Source: JBQTJJ01 sp052387235
Lineage (GTDB): Bacteria > Actinomycetota > Acidimicrobiia > Acidimicrobiales > GCA-2861595
Direction: 5' to 3'
Assembly: GCA_052387235.1 (NCBI GenBank)
Contig: JBQTJJ010000167.1
Coordinates: 1-29,292 of the forward strand
Length of the DNA: 29,292 nt
In this document: one piece after another, positions 8,794 through 16,005 of the stretch
Numbering within the stretch: position 1 is the first letter of the stretch
How the letters are laid out: every line of letters begins with the position of its first letter
Made by a program: the position numbers and the translations under genes
Notes under the pieces: generated by a model
What the model was told of the DNA's origin: nothing
The model's database searches: none
Seen by the model: the letters and a program-made list of their open reading frames with translations, nothing else

Positions 8794-8910
8794 CTCATTC
8801 CCCAGATCGGGCCGGCCGCCGTGTCGCCCGAGTTGCGGCGAGGTGCGCACCGCGGGCCACCCACGGCGATCCCGACGGTCGCTCGGCGCGCAATCGGGCG
8901 CATACGGATC

Positions 8911-8947
8911 GGGTCCGGTACACCGTGGTACACGGTGTACCGGGCCC
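8911..8947. terminator. Bidirectional hairpin between convergent genes
   Basis: A 17-bp stem (8911-8927 with 8931-8947) closes a GTA loop, with a single G-U pair when read as RNA. It sits between the membrane-protein gene (plus, ends 8793) and the GGDEF/EAL gene (minus, ends 8953), so it can end both transcripts. There is no T-run on either side. Because the core CCGGTACACCGTG is so exact, a protein operator is a possible second reading. Confidence 0.65.
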
Positions 8948-8952
8948 ATACG

Positions 8953-11634
8953 TCAACGGCGCCCGAAAACCGACCCGGCGGATCCGGTGAGCCCGCCCTC
9001 GCCGGCGAGGCGGGCCAGGAGCACCTCCAGGTCCTGCGGTGGGGCGAGGTGGTTGCCCTGTGCTGCGGTGCATCCCAGGTCGCGAACGCCTCGGAGCTGC
9101 TCCGCGCTCTCCACGCCCTCGGCGATGATGGCCAACCGCAGGGCCGTCCCGGCGGCCACGAGAGCGGTCGCGGTCGGGCTGTGGTGGCTCACCGTGCGGA
9201 CCACGGCGCGGTCGAGCTTGAGATAGCTCACGGGCAGCCGGCCGAGAGCGGTGAGCGAGGCCGCCGTGTTGCCCCAGCCGTCGATACCCAGGCACACCCC
9301 GATGTCCGCCAGGGCGATGAGGGCTCTCTGCGTCGACCCGGTGGCGACCACCACCGCCGCCTCCGGAAGATCGAGGCAGAGCCCCTCGGGCGCCAGACCA
9401 GCCTCGTCGAGCGTCGCCCGTACGGTGGAGACGAGCGTCGCCCGCGCCATCTCGCGGGCGCCCAGGTTCACCGTCACGGGTAGCTGCCAGCCCCTCTCCC
9501 GCCACCCAGCGGCCTCTCGGCACGCCTGTCCCAGCACCCACGCTCCGAGGGGAATGATCAGGCCGGTGTCTTCGGCCACGTCGATGAACTGATCGGCGAC
9601 GAGCACGCCCCGTTCGGGATCTTCGTAGCGGAGGAGAGCCTCGACGCCGCACGTGTCGCCCGCTGGCATGGTGATGATCGGCTGGTACGCGAGACCGAGT
9701 CGGCCTACCTCCAGCGCCTCCCGCAGGCCCCGCTCCAGGCGCACCCGTTCGCCCGCCCTGGCCCGCAAAGTGTCATCGAACACGTGGTAGCGGGCTTTGC
9801 CGGCCTTCTTCGCCCTGTACATCGCGGCGTCGGCGTTTCCGAGCAGCCCCTCGGGGCCGGCTGTGCCGCCTGCGTCGACCGCCAAGCCGACGCTTGCCGT
9901 CACCGCAACCTCACGGCCGTCGACGGCGAAGGGTTCCGAGACCGCCGCCTCGACCCGCCTCGCGATCTCGGTCGGCTCCGCCTCGTCGAGTCCCTCGCAC
10001 ACCACCACGAACTCGTCCCCGCCCATACGGCACACGGTGTCGGCCGGGCGCACCGCCGCCTGGAGCCGCTGGGCGACGGTGACCAGCACCTGGTCGCCGG
10101 CGTCGTGCCCGAGGCTGTCGTTGATGCACTTGAAGTTGTCGAGATCCACGAACATCACGGTCACCGTTCCCGGCTGCCGCCGGGTGCGGGCCAGGGCCAG
10201 GCGGAGTCGGTCCAGCATCAGCGAGCGGTTGGGAAGACCCGTGAGGTGGTCGTGCAAGGCCTGGCGGGTGAGCGCCTCCTCGGCCTGCCTGCGGGCGGAG
10301 ATGTCCTCGATCTGCCCGATGAGGTGGACGATGCGGCCGCCGTCGTCCCGCACCGCCGAGACATTGAGCATCGCCCAAACCGGGTGGCCGTCGGCGTGGA
10401 CGTACCGCTTCTCCACCCGGTAGGAGGCCAGCCCGCCGGCGAGGACCCGCCCGAACGGCTCCTGGCTCGCCTCGACGTCATCCGGGTACGTCAGCTCACC
10501 CACCGTCATGCCCCGCAGGGCGTCCTCGCTGTAGCCGAGCATCTCGCAGTAGGACTGGTTGGCCCGAAGGATGCGGCCCTCATGGTCGACCAGGCACATC
10601 CCGATGGGCGCGTCGTCGAAGGCCCGCCGGAAGCGCTCCTCGGCCTCACGGAGCGCAACCTCGGCCTGGCGGCGCTCGCTGATGTCGTGCACGAAGGCGT
10701 TGAACTGGACGTCGCGCCCCACCCGCACCGGCCACACGGCGAGCTCCATGGGCACCTCGTGGCCGTCGCGGTGCAGGGCCTCGAGCTCGACCCGGCGGCC
10801 GAGCACGGTCGATTCGCCCGAGGCCAGATAGCGGGCCAGCCCCTCGCCGTGGGCAGCCCGATAGCGCGGCGGGATGATGGTCTCGGTCAGCCGACGCCCG
10901 ATGGCCTCTTCTCGCGGCCAGCCGAACAACGCCTCCGCGGCGGCGTTCCAGGCAAGGATGGTCCCGTCGCGGTCGATACCCACGAAGGCGTCCCCGGCCG
11001 TCTCGACCACCAGGCGCATGCGCTCCTCACTGTCCTGCAGGGCGGCCGCGGTGGCGGCACGCTCCACTACCCGGCCCATCTGGGTGCCGACCTGGCCCAT
11101 GACCTCGACCACGGAGCGGTCCGGCTCCCCCGCAGTCGCCGAGAAGAACTCGAGCACTCCGACGACGCGCTCGCCGGCCAGGACGGGGAACGCATAGCCG
11201 GCACAGAGACCGGCCTCGACCGTCCAGTCCAGGCGCGGGAAGTTCTCGTCATCTTTCAGCCTCGGGATCCACGCGGGCGCACCGGTGGCCAGCACCCGCC
11301 CGGGAAGGCCCTTGCCGCGAGTAAGGCGGAGGGCCTCGGTCACCCGCCGGAAGGCGTCGAAGCGTTCGGGATCGGCGAGGTGCCAGATCGCGGACGACAC
11401 GAGCTCCTCCGGCGGACCGAGCACCACCGTGTAGAAGTGACCGACCGGCCAGCGGAAGTAGGTGCACACCTCGTCGAGGCACACCTGCATCGCCTGTTCC
11501 ACTGATGACGCCTCATTGGCCGCGGTGGCCGTCGTGTGGAGAAGGGAGAGGAGCGCCCGTGTCTCGCCGAGCGTGACCCCGTGCGCGGCGCGCCGGGGTC
11601 GCTGCGGTCCCGCACTGCGTTGGGGGTCGTCCAT
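8953..11634 (-). CDS. GAF-PAS-PAS-GGDEF-EAL cyclic-di-GMP protein
   Basis: 893 aa, no membrane segment, presumably cytosolic. GGGGGA 7 nt before ATG 11634 sets the start. Domains: GAF (about 20-190), two PAS domains (about 198-325 and 325-450), GGDEF (about 455-615) and EAL (about 630-880). The cyclase motif GGDEF (538-542) is intact, and the inhibitory I-site RPAD lies five residues before it, so an active, product-inhibited diguanylate cyclase is expected. The EAL half keeps EALLR (from 665), the Asn of the NLGA segment, and EGVE. However, the usual E-x-T-E is DLPE (755-758) and the metal-binding DDFG is DGWG (785-788), so phosphodiesterase activity is doubtful. The EAL may act as a binding domain instead. 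It is divergent from glnII. The signal sensed by GAF/PAS cannot be told. Confidence 0.92.
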   Translation of the reverse strand: MDDPQRSAGPQRPRRAAHGVTLGETRALLSLLHTTATAANEASSVEQAMQVCLDEVCTYFRWPVGHFYTVVLGPPEELVSSAIWHLADPERFDAFRRVTEALRLTRGKGLPGRVLATGAPAWIPRLKDDENFPRLDWTVEAGLCAGYAFPVLAGERVVGVLEFFSATAGEPDRSVVEVMGQVGTQMGRVVERAATAAALQDSEERMRLVVETAGDAFVGIDRDGTILAWNAAAEALFGWPREEAIGRRLTETIIPPRYRAAHGEGLARYLASGESTVLGRRVELEALHRDGHEVPMELAVWPVRVGRDVQFNAFVHDISERRQAEVALREAEERFRRAFDDAPIGMCLVDHEGRILRANQSYCEMLGYSEDALRGMTVGELTYPDDVEASQEPFGRVLAGGLASYRVEKRYVHADGHPVWAMLNVSAVRDDGGRIVHLIGQIEDISARRQAEEALTRQALHDHLTGLPNRSLMLDRLRLALARTRRQPGTVTVMFVDLDNFKCINDSLGHDAGDQVLVTVAQRLQAAVRPADTVCRMGGDEFVVVCEGLDEAEPTEIARRVEAAVSEPFAVDGREVAVTASVGLAVDAGGTAGPEGLLGNADAAMYRAKKAGKARYHVFDDTLRARAGERVRLERGLREALEVGRLGLAYQPIITMPAGDTCGVEALLRYEDPERGVLVADQFIDVAEDTGLIIPLGAWVLGQACREAAGWRERGWQLPVTVNLGAREMARATLVSTVRATLDEAGLAPEGLCLDLPEAAVVVATGSTQRALIALADIGVCLGIDGWGNTAASLTALGRLPVSYLKLDRAVVRTVSHHSPTATALVAAGTALRLAIIAEGVESAEQLRGVRDLGCTAAQGNHLAPPQDLEVLLARLAGEGGLTGSAGSVFGRR

Positions 11635-11648
11635 CTCAGTCCCCCTTG

Positions 11649-11679
11649 CTCGGCTACATGATCCGGCGCGCCAGCCGAG
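11649..11679 (-). promoter_or_regulatory. Inverted repeat just upstream of the GGDEF/EAL ribosome-binding site
   Basis: CTCGGCT (11649-11655) and AGCCGAG (11673-11679) form a 7-bp inverted repeat ending a few bases before the GGGGGA ribosome-binding site of the GGDEF/EAL gene. It could be a small leader hairpin or an operator. The remainder of the 301-bp divergent gap (11635-11935) holds the GlnR-like box and otherwise nothing I recognise. Confidence 0.3.
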
Positions 11680-11842
11680 GGACACCCCGAAAGCGCCGCC
11701 GCGGAAGCAACGATCCGCGAATGTAGCTGCGCAGGCGCCGGCCAGACGCCGGGTTGTCCCCGAGCACCTTGGTTGGCCCCCCACACCTCGCCACCCTCCA
11801 CCTCGTCGGCGACCAATCGGGCCGGCCGACGCTGGCACCTCC

Positions 11843-11880
11843 GAAACACAGGGTTCACATTGGCGTAAGCCCTCGGTAAC
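11843..11880 (+). promoter_or_regulatory. GlnR-like operator of glnII
   Basis: Four 5-bp half-sites follow each other at exact 11-bp spacing: GAAAC (11843-11847), TTCAC (11854-11858), GTAAG (11865-11869) and GTAAC (11876-11880), each separated by 6 bp. This is the architecture of the actinobacterial GlnR box (gTnAC-n6-GaAAC repeated). GAAAC and GTAAC match exactly, and the two middle sites each have one mismatch. It ends 55 bp before the glnII start, where a nitrogen regulator of glutamine synthetase should bind. Confidence 0.65.
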
Positions 11881-11935
11881 GGCCGTCTGGAAGACTGCGG
11901 CGTCCACACCCCGCAAGGAAACGGAGCAGACGATC

Positions 11936-12940
11936 GTGACCATCAAGGCCGAGTACATCTGGATCGACGGCACGGAGCCCACCCCGCTCCTGCGCTCGAA
12001 GACCAAGATCGTCGACAACACGGTCAATCTGCCCATCTGGGGCTTCGACGGCTCGAGCACCAACCAGGCCACGGGCGACAAGTCGGACTGCGTGCTGCGA
12101 CCGGTGTGCTCGATCCCCGACCCGATCCGGGGCGGGGCCGACGTGCTGGTGATGTGCGAGGTGCTGGACACCGACATGGACCCGCACCCCTCCAACACCC
12201 GGGCCGCCCTGGCCGAGGTGGTGGAGAAGTACGCCGAGCACGAGCCGTGGTTCGGCATCGAGCAGGAGTACACGATGTTCAAGGGCAGCCGGCCCCTCGG
12301 CTTCCCCGACAGCGGCGGCTACCCCGGGGCCCAGGGCCCGTACTACTGCGGCGTCGGCGCCGACGACATCTACGGCCGGCCCGTGGTGGAGGCCCACCTC
12401 GATGCCTGCCTGAAGGCCGGGATCGAGCTGTCCGGCATCAACGCCGAGGTCATGCCCGGGCAGTGGGAGTTCCAGGTGGGCCCCCTCGGGCCGCTCGAGG
12501 TCTCGGACAAGCTCTGGCTGGCCCGCTGGCTGCTCCACCGCGTCGGCGAGGACTTCGGCGTCTCCATCACCCTCGACCCCAAGCCGGTCCGGGGCGACTG
12601 GAACGGCGCCGGCGCCCACACCAACTTCTCCACCCGCTCCATGCGGTCGTCGTACGACCAGGTCATCAAGGCGGCCGAGGCCCTGGGCAAGAACGCCGAC
12701 CACCACGTGGCCAACTACGGCGACCGCATCGAGTCCCGGCTCACCGGGGAGCACGAGACGGCCCACTACACCGAGTTCAGCTACGGCGTGTCGGACCGGG
12801 GTGCGTCGGTGCGCATCCCGTGGCAGGTGGCGCAGGACGGCAAGGGCTACCTGGAGGACCGGCGCCCCAACGCCAACTGCGACCCGTACACGGTGACGCG
12901 TCTCATCGTGGAGACCTGCTGCGGCGCCCTCGACGCGTAG
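11936..12940 (+). CDS. glnII: Glutamine synthetase type II (GSII)
   Basis: 334 aa, the usual size of the eukaryote-like GSII. It makes glutamine from glutamate, ammonium and ATP in the cytosol. Family landmarks in order: NLPIWGFDGSSTNQA near the N-terminus, FGIEQEYTMF, INAEVMPGQWEFQVGP, GDWNGAGAHTNFST and SVRIPWQVAQ, then a C-terminal ANCDPYTVTRLIVET. I chose the GTG at 11936 (VTIKAEYIW) because GGAG precedes it by 9 nt and GSII proteins begin close to this motif. GSII lacks the adenylylation loop of GSI, so control is expected at transcription. That fits the GlnR-like box upstream. A strong terminator follows. Confidence 0.95.
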   Translation: MTIKAEYIWIDGTEPTPLLRSKTKIVDNTVNLPIWGFDGSSTNQATGDKSDCVLRPVCSIPDPIRGGADVLVMCEVLDTDMDPHPSNTRAALAEVVEKYAEHEPWFGIEQEYTMFKGSRPLGFPDSGGYPGAQGPYYCGVGADDIYGRPVVEAHLDACLKAGIELSGINAEVMPGQWEFQVGPLGPLEVSDKLWLARWLLHRVGEDFGVSITLDPKPVRGDWNGAGAHTNFSTRSMRSSYDQVIKAAEALGKNADHHVANYGDRIESRLTGEHETAHYTEFSYGVSDRGASVRIPWQVAQDGKGYLEDRRPNANCDPYTVTRLIVETCCGALDA

Positions 12941-12950
12941 TCGCCAACGG

Positions 12951-12997
12951 CCCCGATGCACCGCCCCCCTCCCCCCCCAGGGGGCGGTGCATCGGGG
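12951..12997. terminator. Bidirectional terminator between glnII and msrA
   Basis: A perfect 18-bp stem (12951-12968 with 12980-12997) with an 11-nt C-rich loop starts 10 bp after the glnII stop and ends 12 bp before the msrA stop on the opposite strand. It has no U-tract but very high predicted stability. Its symmetry allows it to serve both converging genes. Confidence 0.8.
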
Positions 12998-13009
12998 GGC
13001 CGGCCTCGG

Positions 13010-13660
13010 TCAGCCCGACGAGGTCAGGCCCACCGGGCAGCTGACGCCCGTGCCCCCCAGGCCGCAGTAGCCGTTGGGGTGCTTGGCCAGGTACTGCTGG
13101 TGGTAGTCCTCGGCGTAGTAGAAGGGCCCGGCAGGGGCGATCTCGGTGGTGATGGTGCCATAGCCCCTGGCCGACAGCACCTCCTGGTACCGCTCCCGCG
13201 AGCGCGCCGCCGCCTCGGCCTGGGCGGGCGTCGAGGTGTAGACGGCTGACCGGTACTGGGTCCCCACGTCGTTGCCCTGGCGCATCCCCTGGGTCGGGTC
13301 GTGGCTCTCCCAGAACACCCGCAGCAGCTGGTCGTAGCTGATCCGCGCCGGGTCGAAGACCACCAGCACGGCCTCGGTGTGGCCGGTGCGGCCGCTGCAC
13401 ACCTCCTCGTAGGTGGGGTTGGGGGTGAAGCCGCCGGCGTAGCCGGCACCCGTGGTGTAGACGCCGTCCAGCTGCCAGAACACCCGCTCGGCGCCCCAGA
13501 AGCAGCCCAGCCCGAACACCGCCCGCTCGAGGTGCTCCGGGAACGGCGGCGTGAGGGGTGCACCGCTCACGGCGTGGGGCCGGGGCTCGACGATCGGGTC
13601 GGGCCGGCCCGGCAGGGCGGTCCCCTCCGTGGTCATCTCGGTCGTGTGCCTGCCGAACAT
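13010..13660 (-). CDS. msrA: Peptide methionine-(S)-S-oxide reductase MsrA
   Basis: 216 aa. It reduces the S-epimer of methionine sulfoxide in proteins. The catalytic motif GCFWG is at residues 52-56 (Cys53), followed by GYAGG, PTYEEVCSGRTGHTEAV and the C-terminal YHQQYLAKHPNGYCG and SCPVG, which carry the usual resolving cysteines. Here the active-site residue is Cys. I chose the ATG at 13660 because AAGG lies 9 nt upstream; an ATG nine bases earlier in frame (13669) would overlap that site. About 48 residues precede the MsrA core and show no signal peptide. The gene lies 106 bp downstream of the thioredoxin-like lipoprotein on the same strand, which suggests linked oxidative repair. Confidence 0.94.
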   Translation of the reverse strand: MFGRHTTEMTTEGTALPGRPDPIVEPRPHAVSGAPLTPPFPEHLERAVFGLGCFWGAERVFWQLDGVYTTGAGYAGGFTPNPTYEEVCSGRTGHTEAVLVVFDPARISYDQLLRVFWESHDPTQGMRQGNDVGTQYRSAVYTSTPAQAEAAARSRERYQEVLSARGYGTITTEIAPAGPFYYAEDYHQQYLAKHPNGYCGLGGTGVSCPVGLTSSG

Positions 13661-13766
13661 CGTCACCATCCTTGGCTCGCGGCCGGGCGGCCTGCGATCC
13701 GCCCGTCCAGTATGTCGGGCCACATCGCCCTAGTCCCCGGCCGCGCCCTCCCGTTACACGCCGCCG

Positions 13767-14339
13767 TCAGCCGGCGAGGAGGGCGTCGAACCGGGCCCGG
13801 AGCTCGTCGCTCCGGAGGTCGCCGAACTCGGTGGTGACCTCGCCGTCGGCGCCGTTCACGAACATCCACGTGGGCTGGCCCCGGACCCCGAGGTCGGCCC
13901 AGAGCCCGCCGTCGGCGTCGTTGGTGTGGGGCACGAAGCCCAGGCCGTGGCGCTCGACGAACATGCGCATGGCGCCGAGGGAGTCGCGCCCGGCCATGCC
14001 GATCAGCTGCACCTTGCCCTCGTACTGCCGCGCCACCTGCGCGACCCCGGGCGCGACCCGGTTGCAGCTGCTTCACCACGGTGCCCAGAACCACAGGGCC
14101 ACGTCCCTGCCGGCGTAGTCGGCGCCGGCGATCTGGGCCCCGTCGACGCCTGCGACCGTGAAGTCGAGGACGTCAGGGACCTCGGCCGGCGCGGCGGCGG
14201 GGCCGGCGGTGGTGTCGGCCGCGCTGGGCGCGGTGGCGGCCACATCGGCGGGCGCCGGGCCGTCGCCGGCGCCGCCGGCGCAACCCGCGGCCCCCAGCGC
14301 GAACGCCAGTGCGAGGGAGGCGGTGCGCAGCGGGCTCAC
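13767..14339 (-). CDS. Thioredoxin-fold (MPT53/DsbE-like) lipoprotein with in-frame UGA; candidate UxxC selenoprotein
   Basis: 190 codons if UGA at 14073-14075 is read through. The GTG start gives a lipoprotein signal ending at Cys20 (LGAAGC), then an Ala/Pro-rich linker. The thioredoxin-like domain begins near residue 55. The active site reads WFWAPW-UGA-SSC, with UGA at residue 89 exactly where the first Cys of CxxC belongs, and C92 retained. The same frame continues through VAPGVAQVARQYEGK, LIGMAGRDSLGAM and the cis-Pro region VRGQPTWMFVNG to a normal stop, and closely resembles mycobacterial MPT53/DsbF-type proteins. Role: extracytoplasmic thiol-disulfide exchange. Selenocysteine insertion is the most economical reading, because sequence remains protein-like after the UGA and a hairpin follows it. 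A C-to-A or T-to-A point mutation or base error (TGC/TGT to TGA) would look the same. Confidence 0.75.
14034..14075 (-). promoter_or_regulatory. Candidate bacterial SECIS hairpin with its UGA
   Basis: Two bases after the UGA, CAGCUGC (14070-14064) can pair with GCAGGUG (14040-14034), with one G-G mismatch. Inside it, CCGGG (14061-14057) pairs with CCCGG (14051-14047) around a UCGCG loop. The loop starts 16 nt after the UGA, close to the 18 nt in E. coli fdhF. Bacterial SECIS elements are poorly conserved and GC-rich DNA folds easily, so the hairpin supports selenocysteine but does not prove it. Confidence 0.4.
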
Positions 14340-14389
14340 GCAACCACGCTACGGCGCGCCAGGTCGCTGGTGCGGTCGGCCCGACGTCC

Positions 14390-14417
14390 TCAATAGGACG
14401 GGGGTACCGGCCGATAG
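14390..14417 (+). promoter_or_regulatory. Sigma28/WhiG-like promoter
   Basis: TCAAT (14390-14394) and GCCGATAG (14410-14417) resemble the FliA/WhiG promoter (TAAA-N15-GCCGATAA). The -10 element differs at one position and the -35 element is weaker. It is 38 bp before the first micro-gene and points toward it. Motility- or development-type control of the small genes is inference. Confidence 0.4.
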
Positions 14418-14455
14418 TCCGAGCAGAGCATCGGGCAGCGTGAAGGGAGGCAACG

Positions 14456-14635
14456 ATGCCTTCGACGATCGGATGGTTCGCCGTGGCCGTGGCCACCGGC
14501 GCGCTCGTGGGGCTGGCGCTCGGGCACTGGGCCGCGGTGACGGGCTGGCTGGGCCGGTGCCTGAAGGACCCCGCCGTGCCGCCGGCCGCGTCACGAGAGC
14601 ATCCGGCCGGGACCCGGTCCGGGAGGACGCGGTGA
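14456..14635 (+). CDS. Small membrane protein, 59 aa
   Basis: The ATG is preceded by GGGAGG at 5 nt, an excellent ribosome-binding site. The peptide starts MPSTIGWFAVAVATGALVG and forms one transmembrane helix to about residue 33 (ALGHWAAVTGW), followed by a basic, Pro-rich tail of about 25 residues. The stop overlaps the next start (GTGA), so the two small genes are translationally coupled. No family is recognised. It follows a sigma28/WhiG-like promoter and is divergent from the thioredoxin-like lipoprotein. Confidence 0.6.
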   Translation: MPSTIGWFAVAVATGALVGLALGHWAAVTGWLGRCLKDPAVPPAASREHPAGTRSGRTR

Positions 14636-14787
14636 CGACGCTCGCCTTCGTGCTCGCCGGCACCGGGGTGTCGATGATGGCCGCCGCGGCCGGCATGGTG
14701 GTGGGCCGGCGGGTCGAGCTCCGCCGCCTGGTGCGGGCCATGACGGCCGAGGCCCAGGCCTGGCTGGACGAGCGGGCCTCGGCCTGA
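14632..14787 (+). CDS. Small membrane protein, 51 aa
   Basis: The GTG start at 14632 overlaps the upstream TGA by 4 nt. Residues 1-24 (LAFVLAGTGVSMMAAAAGMVVG) form a transmembrane helix. The rest is a charged helix (RRVELRRLVRAMTAEAQAW) that probably lies in the cytoplasm and could be a short coiled coil. The size, topology and coupling suggest that it works with the preceding 59-aa protein. Function is unknown. Confidence 0.55.
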   Translation: MTTLAFVLAGTGVSMMAAAAGMVVGRRVELRRLVRAMTAEAQAWLDERASA

Positions 14788-14792
14788 CGACG

Positions 14793-14839
14793 TTCCGGGA
14801 AGCCTGACTGCCGCCTGGCGAACGTAGGCCTTCCCGGAA
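14793..14839. terminator. Hairpin after the micro-gene pair
   Basis: TTCCGGGAAGCC (14793-14804) pairs with GGCCTTCCCGGAA (14827-14839), giving 12 bp with one bulged C. It lies 5 bp after the second micro-gene and ends 13 bp before the TANNNT element of the next gene, so it could insulate the two units or act as an operator. Confidence 0.5.
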
Positions 14840-14852
14840 TCCGGGGCGCCGG

Positions 14853-14858
14853 TACGAT
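14853..14858 (+). promoter_or_regulatory. -10 element (TACGAT) for a leaderless transcript
   Basis: TACGAT ends 7 bp before ATG 14866, and no Shine-Dalgarno sequence is present. This spacing puts the transcription start at or next to the A of the ATG, as in actinobacterial leaderless mRNAs. Confidence 0.5.
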
Positions 14859-14865
14859 CCGGCCG

Positions 14866-16005
14866 ATGGGCAGCGGGGACGACGACGACGACGCGCTCCC
14901 GCCGGCGCCGGCTCCCTCGCCCTGGCGCCTGGCCATCCCGGCCGGCATCTTCCTCGCCTCGCGGCTGGTCACGCTGGCGGTGGCCCATGCCGCCCGCCTG
15001 CTCGACCCCCAGCCCCTGCTGTCGGTGCTGACCCGGTGGGACGGCGCCCACTACCTGTCCATCGCCGCCTCCGGGTACCCGGAGGCGGGGCCGGCCGGCG
15101 CCGGCGTGCCGGGCCAGACGGTGCACGCCTTCTTCCCGGGCTACCCGCTGCTGATCCGGGCCGTGCGGGACGCGACCGGGCTGGCGCCGGAGACGGCGGC
15201 CGTCGCCGCCACCATCGCGACGGCGACGGCGGCGGCAGTGCTGGTGTGGCTGCTGGCCCGGGACCTGGCCGGCGAGGCGGTGGCCACCCGGGCCGTGCTG
15301 CTCCTGTCGTTCTTCCCCGGTGCCTTCGTGCTGGGCCTGGCCTACTCCGAGGGCGCCTTCCTGCTCCTGGCCGCCGGCTGCCTGCTGGCCCTGCACCGGC
15401 GCTGGTGGGTGGTGGCCGGCGCCGGCGCCGCACTGGCCGGCGCCACCCGGCCCACCGGGCTGATCCTGGTCGTGTGCTGCGCCTGGGCCGCGGTGGCGGC
15501 GGTACGGGAGGGCCGGGGATGGCGGCCCCTCGTCGCCCCGGCCCTGGCGCCCCTCGGCTTCCTGGCCTGGAGCCTGTTCCTGGAGCGGCGGACCGGGAGC
15601 GCCCTGGTCTGGAAGCGCAGCCACGAGCAGGGCTGGGGCCAGGGGTTCGACTTCGGGGCCAACACGGCCCGCTCCGTCGGCGACTTCCTGACCTCGCCCA
15701 CCGCCAGCCTCAACGTGGCCGTGTGCGTGCTCACCATGGCGGTGGTGGCGGCAGGGCTGGTGGTGCTGTGGCGGTGGCGGCCGCCGGCCACCCTCGCCAT
15801 CTACACCGCCGGCATCCTCCTCCCGGCCGTGGCCTCGGCCACGCTGACGTCGACCCCCCGCTTCGCCCTCACCGCCTTCCCGCTGCACATCGCCGCGGCC
15901 CGGGCCCTGCCCGCCACCGGCTACGCCGTGGTGCTGGCCTCGTCGGCCGCCCTCATGGCCCTGCTCATGGCGGTGGCGTCGCTCTCGCTCCTCCTGCCGC
16001 CCTAG
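14866..16005 (+). CDS. Polytopic GT-C glycosyltransferase, PIG-V/mannosyltransferase-like
   Basis: 379 aa. A short acidic N-terminus (GSGDDDDD) precedes many hydrophobic helices. The first extracytoplasmic loop has LTRWDGAHYLSIAASGY (RWDG at 57-60) and then HAFFPGYPLL, the signature of PIG-V-like lipid-phosphate-dependent mannosyltransferases, with the Asp as probable catalytic residue. Later segments (SFFPGAFVLGLAYSEG, TRPTGLILV) also fit the family. It probably transfers a sugar from a polyprenyl-phosphate donor on the outer face of the membrane to a glycan or protein. The 3' end overlaps the convergent GT4 gene by 41 bp. Donor and acceptor cannot be told. Confidence 0.8.
   Translation: MGSGDDDDDALPPAPAPSPWRLAIPAGIFLASRLVTLAVAHAARLLDPQPLLSVLTRWDGAHYLSIAASGYPEAGPAGAGVPGQTVHAFFPGYPLLIRAVRDATGLAPETAAVAATIATATAAAVLVWLLARDLAGEAVATRAVLLLSFFPGAFVLGLAYSEGAFLLLAAGCLLALHRRWWVVAGAGAALAGATRPTGLILVVCCAWAAVAAVREGRGWRPLVAPALAPLGFLAWSLFLERRTGSALVWKRSHEQGWGQGFDFGANTARSVGDFLTSPTASLNVAVCVLTMAVVAAGLVVLWRWRPPATLAIYTAGILLPAVASATLTSTPRFALTAFPLHIAAARALPATGYAVVLASSAALMALLMAVASLSLLLPP

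Noticed and set aside
9784..11505. 573-codon plus-strand frame opposite the GGDEF/EAL gene
   Set aside because: It is the antisense shadow of a gene with intact GAF, PAS, GGDEF and EAL motifs.
13663..14094. Frameshift in place of selenocysteine readthrough
   Set aside because: The alternative frame after 14075 gives an Arg/Gly-rich shadow. The original frame continues as thioredoxin-like sequence directly after UGA, so no frame change is needed.
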